Below, piece by piece: positions 7,334-9,184 of a DNA stretch of 9,184 bases (the stretch's first letter is position 1; each line of letters starts with the position of its first letter). Position numbers and translations under genes: made by a program. The notes under the pieces are model-generated. The model was not told the origin of the DNA. It was given only the letters and a program-made list of their open reading frames with translations, and searched no databases. The stretch is from DAIOSQ01 sp036752465 (GTDB lineage: Bacteria > Pseudomonadota > Gammaproteobacteria > Legionellales > Legionellaceae): the NCBI GenBank assembly GCA_036752465.1, contig DAIOSQ010000075.1:1-9184 (forward strand), read 5' to 3'.

Positions 7334-7413
7334 ACTTCTCACTTGATGTGTTGGTTAAATGAATTGATTTTCCAGAATTATGTTTCAGGGAAGGCTCAGC
7401 TAGAAAAGCTAAC

Positions 7414-7427
7414 CTAATTATAATTAG
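7414..7427. repeat. 14-bp perfect palindrome over the rho promoter
   Basis: CTAATTATAATTAG reads the same on both strands and contains TATAAT in both directions (7419-7424 plus, 7422-7417 minus). It may simply be a symmetrical -10 region, or it may be a binding site. The rest of the 267-bp gap between rho and the next gene holds a second short palindrome (TTGTCGACAA, 7548-7557) and a 5-bp hairpin (GTCTA 7468-7472 with TAGAC 7480-7484), but no gene or strong terminator that I can see. Confidence 0.35.
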
Positions 7428-7446
7428 TCGAGTCACAACGTGTAAG
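7417..7446 (-). promoter_or_regulatory. Likely promoter of rho
   Basis: On the minus strand CTTACA (7446-7441) is followed after 18 bp by a perfect TATAAT (7422-7417). Transcription would begin near 7410, giving a leader of about 77 nt before the rho ATG. The leader holds no clear ORF. The -10 lies within a perfect 14-bp palindrome (7414-7427). The rho gene of E. coli is autoregulated by early termination in its leader; whether that holds here cannot be seen. Confidence 0.5.
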
Positions 7447-7600
7447 CTAACATGAATCACAGTTTAAGTCTAGAGTTTGTAGACAATTCGACCTAAAACA
7501 CCTTTATCTACCGCAAACTTGTACCCAGCAGATAAGCAACGGCCAAATTGTCGACAACCTCTGACGCGTACTAAAAATTTTCTAATGATGACATTGGGTT

Positions 7601-7888
7601 TTATTCAGCCGTTTGCTGTGGCATTTTTTGTTCCATCTTTTTCTGAATGGTTGCATCGCATTGACTGAGCGCTTCATCCGTAAACGATTCATTGGGTAGC
7701 GTTTTCTCTTTACGCACGACTGGCATCACACAATCTTCAATCAACCCTTTGCCGGTATCATGGCCTCCTTTGTAGTAGCCTTGTTTCATACATGCTTGGG
7801 CGATAGGCATGCATGAGTTAGCGAAGCTAGGTGTCGCTATGATTAAACTGGAAACTGTCATTCCCAATACAGCATATAGCTTGTTCAT
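7601..7888 (-). CDS. Small exported four-cysteine protein of unknown function
   Basis: This 95-residue protein starts at the ATG whose codon is 7888-7886. A clear ribosome binding site (AAGGAC) precedes it, and it begins with a typical signal peptide: MNKLYAVLGM, a hydrophobic core and a likely signal peptidase I cut after PSFA (about residue 23). The open frame continues 27 codons upstream, but that would bury the signal peptide and has no ribosome binding site. The mature part of about 72 residues is periplasmic or secreted. It has four cysteines (SCM, ACM, DCV, QCD contexts), an even number suited to two disulfides, a glycine-rich GYYKGGHDTGKG stretch, and a polar charged tail (KKMEQKMPQQTAE). 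I do not recognise a named family. Similar short cysteine proteins with an ACxxxGY / GKGLxxDC pattern seem familiar from Legionella-type genomes, but I cannot verify this. Confidence 0.72.
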   Translation of the reverse strand: MNKLYAVLGMTVSSLIIATPSFANSCMPIAQACMKQGYYKGGHDTGKGLIEDCVMPVVRKEKTLPNESFTDEALSQCDATIQKKMEQKMPQQTAE

Positions 7889-7893
7889 TTTTA

Positions 7894-7899
7894 GTCCTT
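7894..7899 (-). promoter_or_regulatory. Ribosome binding site deciding the start of the small exported protein
   Basis: AAGGAC on the minus strand lies 5 nt before the ATG at 7888. Together with the signal peptide that begins there, it selects this start over the upstream start at 7969. Confidence 0.75.
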
Positions 7900-7923
7900 T
7901 TTGTGAGTTATCGTAACCATAAC

Positions 7924-7952
7924 ATTGAAGCAGTTTTTTTGCCACTTGGCAA
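7924..7952 (-). promoter_or_regulatory. Likely promoter of the small exported protein gene
   Basis: On the minus strand TTGCCA (7952-7947) matches the -35 consensus at 5 of 6 positions. TTCAAT (7929-7924) follows after exactly 17 bp and matches the -10 at 4 of 6. The start would be near 7917, giving a leader of about 29 nt that includes the ribosome binding site. The -35 is part of a 14-bp inverted repeat (TTGCCA-CT-TGGCAA on the plus strand, 7939-7952), which could bind a regulator. Confidence 0.5.
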
Positions 7953-7974
7953 TATGTTTGTCGCGGCACTCTGA

Positions 7975-8739
7975 TTAACCTGGCTCAAAATGATTAAGTA
8001 CTTTATCAACCCAGCTCTCGGGGAACCACTGCGTCATACGCACCAGCAAGCCTAGCTGCCATGGGAAAACAATAATAGCCTTATTTTTTTGCAATCCTTT
8101 TTGGATATGCCATGCTGCTTTTTCACTCGACATCAGAAATGGTTTGGGGACATGTAATGTTGTGATCATGGAAGTGGCCACATAGCCTGGGCAAATGACA
8201 TTGACTCTGACATGATAACGCGCCAACCAAGCGCGCAACGCTTGGCCATACACGCGAACCGCGGCTTTACTGGCACTGTAACTAGGCGATTGCGGCAACC
8301 CTCGAAAACCAGCTAACGAACTGACCAGTGCTATTTGCCCATGACGACGTTTCATCATCACCGCCAATAAGGGATTGATAGTATTGAGCACACCGCGCAG
8401 ATTGATTGCAAATATATTCGCCGCATCAACCGCTCTCTCTGGCTGCCAATGGGGTTGTAAGGTAGCGGAAACGCCAGCATTGGCAATCACAAGATCGACC
8501 GGGGTTTTGGCATCAGTGGCGAGGATAAATTGTTTGAGCGCATCATCATCCTGCACATCAATACTTTGATAAATGACGCTGGCGCCTTTCGCTTCACATA
8601 ATTGCGCAGTTTGCTGCAACTTTTGTGCGTTTCTTGCAATCAGAATCAAATGATGTTGTGGGGATGCATACAGACAAGCGAGTTGCTTGCCGATACCATC
8701 GTTTGCGCCCGTGATAAGAACAGTAGTTTTTGCATACAT
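7975..8739 (-). CDS. Short-chain dehydrogenase/reductase (classical SDR)
   Basis: This 254-residue Rossmann-fold oxidoreductase has all classical SDR motifs: the cofactor loop TGANDGIG (10-17), NAG (87-89), structural Asn N113, and the catalytic set S141, Y154 and K158 (YSASK). PG at 184-185 closes the nicotinamide site. R36, just after the second strand, suggests NADP(H) preference. The C-terminal portion (about 220-245: IIVFPWQLGLLVRMTQWFP) is hydrophobic and resembles SDRs that associate with membranes or lipid substrates. It lies 45 bp downstream of the beta-ketoacyl synthase on the same strand, with AGG 9 nt before its ATG, so the two are probably co-transcribed. A role as a 3-ketoacyl reductase is attractive but inferred; the substrate cannot be read from sequence. 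Capsule-lipid SDRs of the RkpH type are an alternative reading. Confidence 0.88.
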   Translation of the reverse strand: MYAKTTVLITGANDGIGKQLACLYASPQHHLILIARNAQKLQQTAQLCEAKGASVIYQSIDVQDDDALKQFILATDAKTPVDLVIANAGVSATLQPHWQPERAVDAANIFAINLRGVLNTINPLLAVMMKRRHGQIALVSSLAGFRGLPQSPSYSASKAAVRVYGQALRAWLARYHVRVNVICPGYVATSMITTLHVPKPFLMSSEKAAWHIQKGLQKNKAIIVFPWQLGLLVRMTQWFPESWVDKVLNHFEPG

Positions 8740-8784
8740 GACATACAGCCTGTAGTCAGTGGGTACTGTGATTGGGATGCCGCA

Positions 8785-9184
8785 TCAGCAACGTCGTAAA
8801 ATTAATGCGGCATTAGCTCCACCAAAAGCGAAATGGTTGGATAGGGCCAAATCAACGCGTTGCTTGCGTGCGTGATTGGCGACATAATCTAAGTCACAAC
8901 GAGGGTCAGGGTTTGTGAGATGAATCGTTGGCAGCAAGGTATCGTTGGCTAGGCTCATTGCGGTGGCAATCACTTCCATCGCACCTGCGGCACCAATGGC
9001 ATGCCCTGTCATCGCTTTTTGAGCAGTGATCGGTATCTGATACGCTCTGGGACCGAAAACATTTTTTATAGTCTCCGTTTCGGTCACATCGTTTAATTGC
9101 GTACCTGTACCATGCGCATTGATATACTGGATATCTGTGGCTGCAAGCTTCGCATCATCCAGCGCGGCTGAAATGGCGCGGGCC
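8785..9184 (-). CDS. Beta-ketoacyl-ACP synthase, FabF-like (C-terminal part, cut by the window edge)
   Basis: Only the last 132 residues are in the window; the frame runs unbroken off the right edge, so an apparent start inside (GTG at 9087) is not real. The visible part carries the catalytic His in YINAHGTGTQLND, then KAMTGHAIGAAGAME with the conserved Lys and second catalytic His. The distances (32 residues His to Lys, 5 more to the second His) equal those in E. coli FabF (H303, K335, H340). The closing NHFAFGGANAALIL corresponds to the GFGGTN loop, but with AFGGAN. The active-site Cys lies outside. It condenses malonyl-ACP with a growing acyl chain. The altered loop and the partner SDR suggest a specialised lipid or polyene pathway rather than the housekeeping fabF, which normally follows acpP; this is inference. 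Confidence 0.9.
   Translation of the reverse strand, partial: ARAISAALDDAKLAATDIQYINAHGTGTQLNDVTETETIKNVFGPRAYQIPITAQKAMTGHAIGAAGAMEVIATAMSLANDTLLPTIHLTNPDPRCDLDYVANHARKQRVDLALSNHFAFGGANAALILRRC

Noticed and set aside
7548..7557. TTGTCGACAA palindrome between rho and the small exported protein gene
   Set aside because: It is an isolated 10-bp palindrome with no T tract, repeat partner or promoter context.
7939..7952. Hairpin next to an A/T run after the SDR gene read as an intrinsic terminator
   Set aside because: On the SDR strand the hairpin is followed by A residues, not T, so it does not fit; it is better explained as part of a promoter.
7889..7969. N-terminal extension of the small exported protein
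   Set aside because: It would bury a clear signal peptide and lacks a ribosome binding site; it spans the likely promoter of the gene.
1..9184. CRISPR array, tRNA, rRNA, insertion sequence or prophage
   Set aside because: No regularly spaced repeats, tRNA-like cloverleaf, rRNA sequence, transposase or integrase was seen on either strand.

Overview
The window looks like chromosomal DNA of a gammaproteobacterium of moderate to low GC. The main evidence is the Rho protein: it is 420 residues long, keeps E. coli Rho numbering at every landmark, and has the gamma-type wording around FLRSAD and KIRPPK. A Legionella-like lineage is possible, from the form of the UPF0753/DabA protein and of the small four-cysteine secreted protein, but this is only an impression. 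Nothing points to a phage, plasmid or transposon.

Positions 1-6053 hold an inorganic-carbon uptake locus of the DAB type. A LysR regulator of the LrhA-like branch (minus strand) is divergent from a tight four-gene plus-strand operon. The operon encodes dabB (NADH-dehydrogenase subunit 5-like membrane protein), dabA (UPF0753/DUF2309 zinc protein with a beta-carbonic-anhydrase-like metal site), a small PII-like protein, and a DUF6671-type protein ending in eight paired cysteines. The 87-bp divergent promoter region is very AT-rich and carries two inverted repeats and a direct repeat, good candidates for LysR binding. DabA and DabB are expected to work together as an energy-coupled CO2-to-bicarbonate trap. 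The PII-like protein is a plausible regulator, and the DUF6671 protein is the least explained member.

Positions 6071-7333 (minus strand) hold rho, convergent with the DAB operon, with its own likely promoter near 7417-7446. Positions 7601-7888 (minus) encode a small exported four-cysteine protein of unknown role with its own likely promoter. Positions 7975-8739 and 8785-9184 (minus) encode a short-chain dehydrogenase/reductase and the C-terminal part of a FabF-like beta-ketoacyl synthase cut by the window edge. These two form a pair that probably makes a specialised acyl chain.

No RuBisCO, carboxysome or carbonic anhydrase gene is visible, so the window does not show whether the DAB system serves autotrophy or supplies bicarbonate to carboxylases of a heterotroph. 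No tRNA, rRNA, CRISPR or mobile element was seen.
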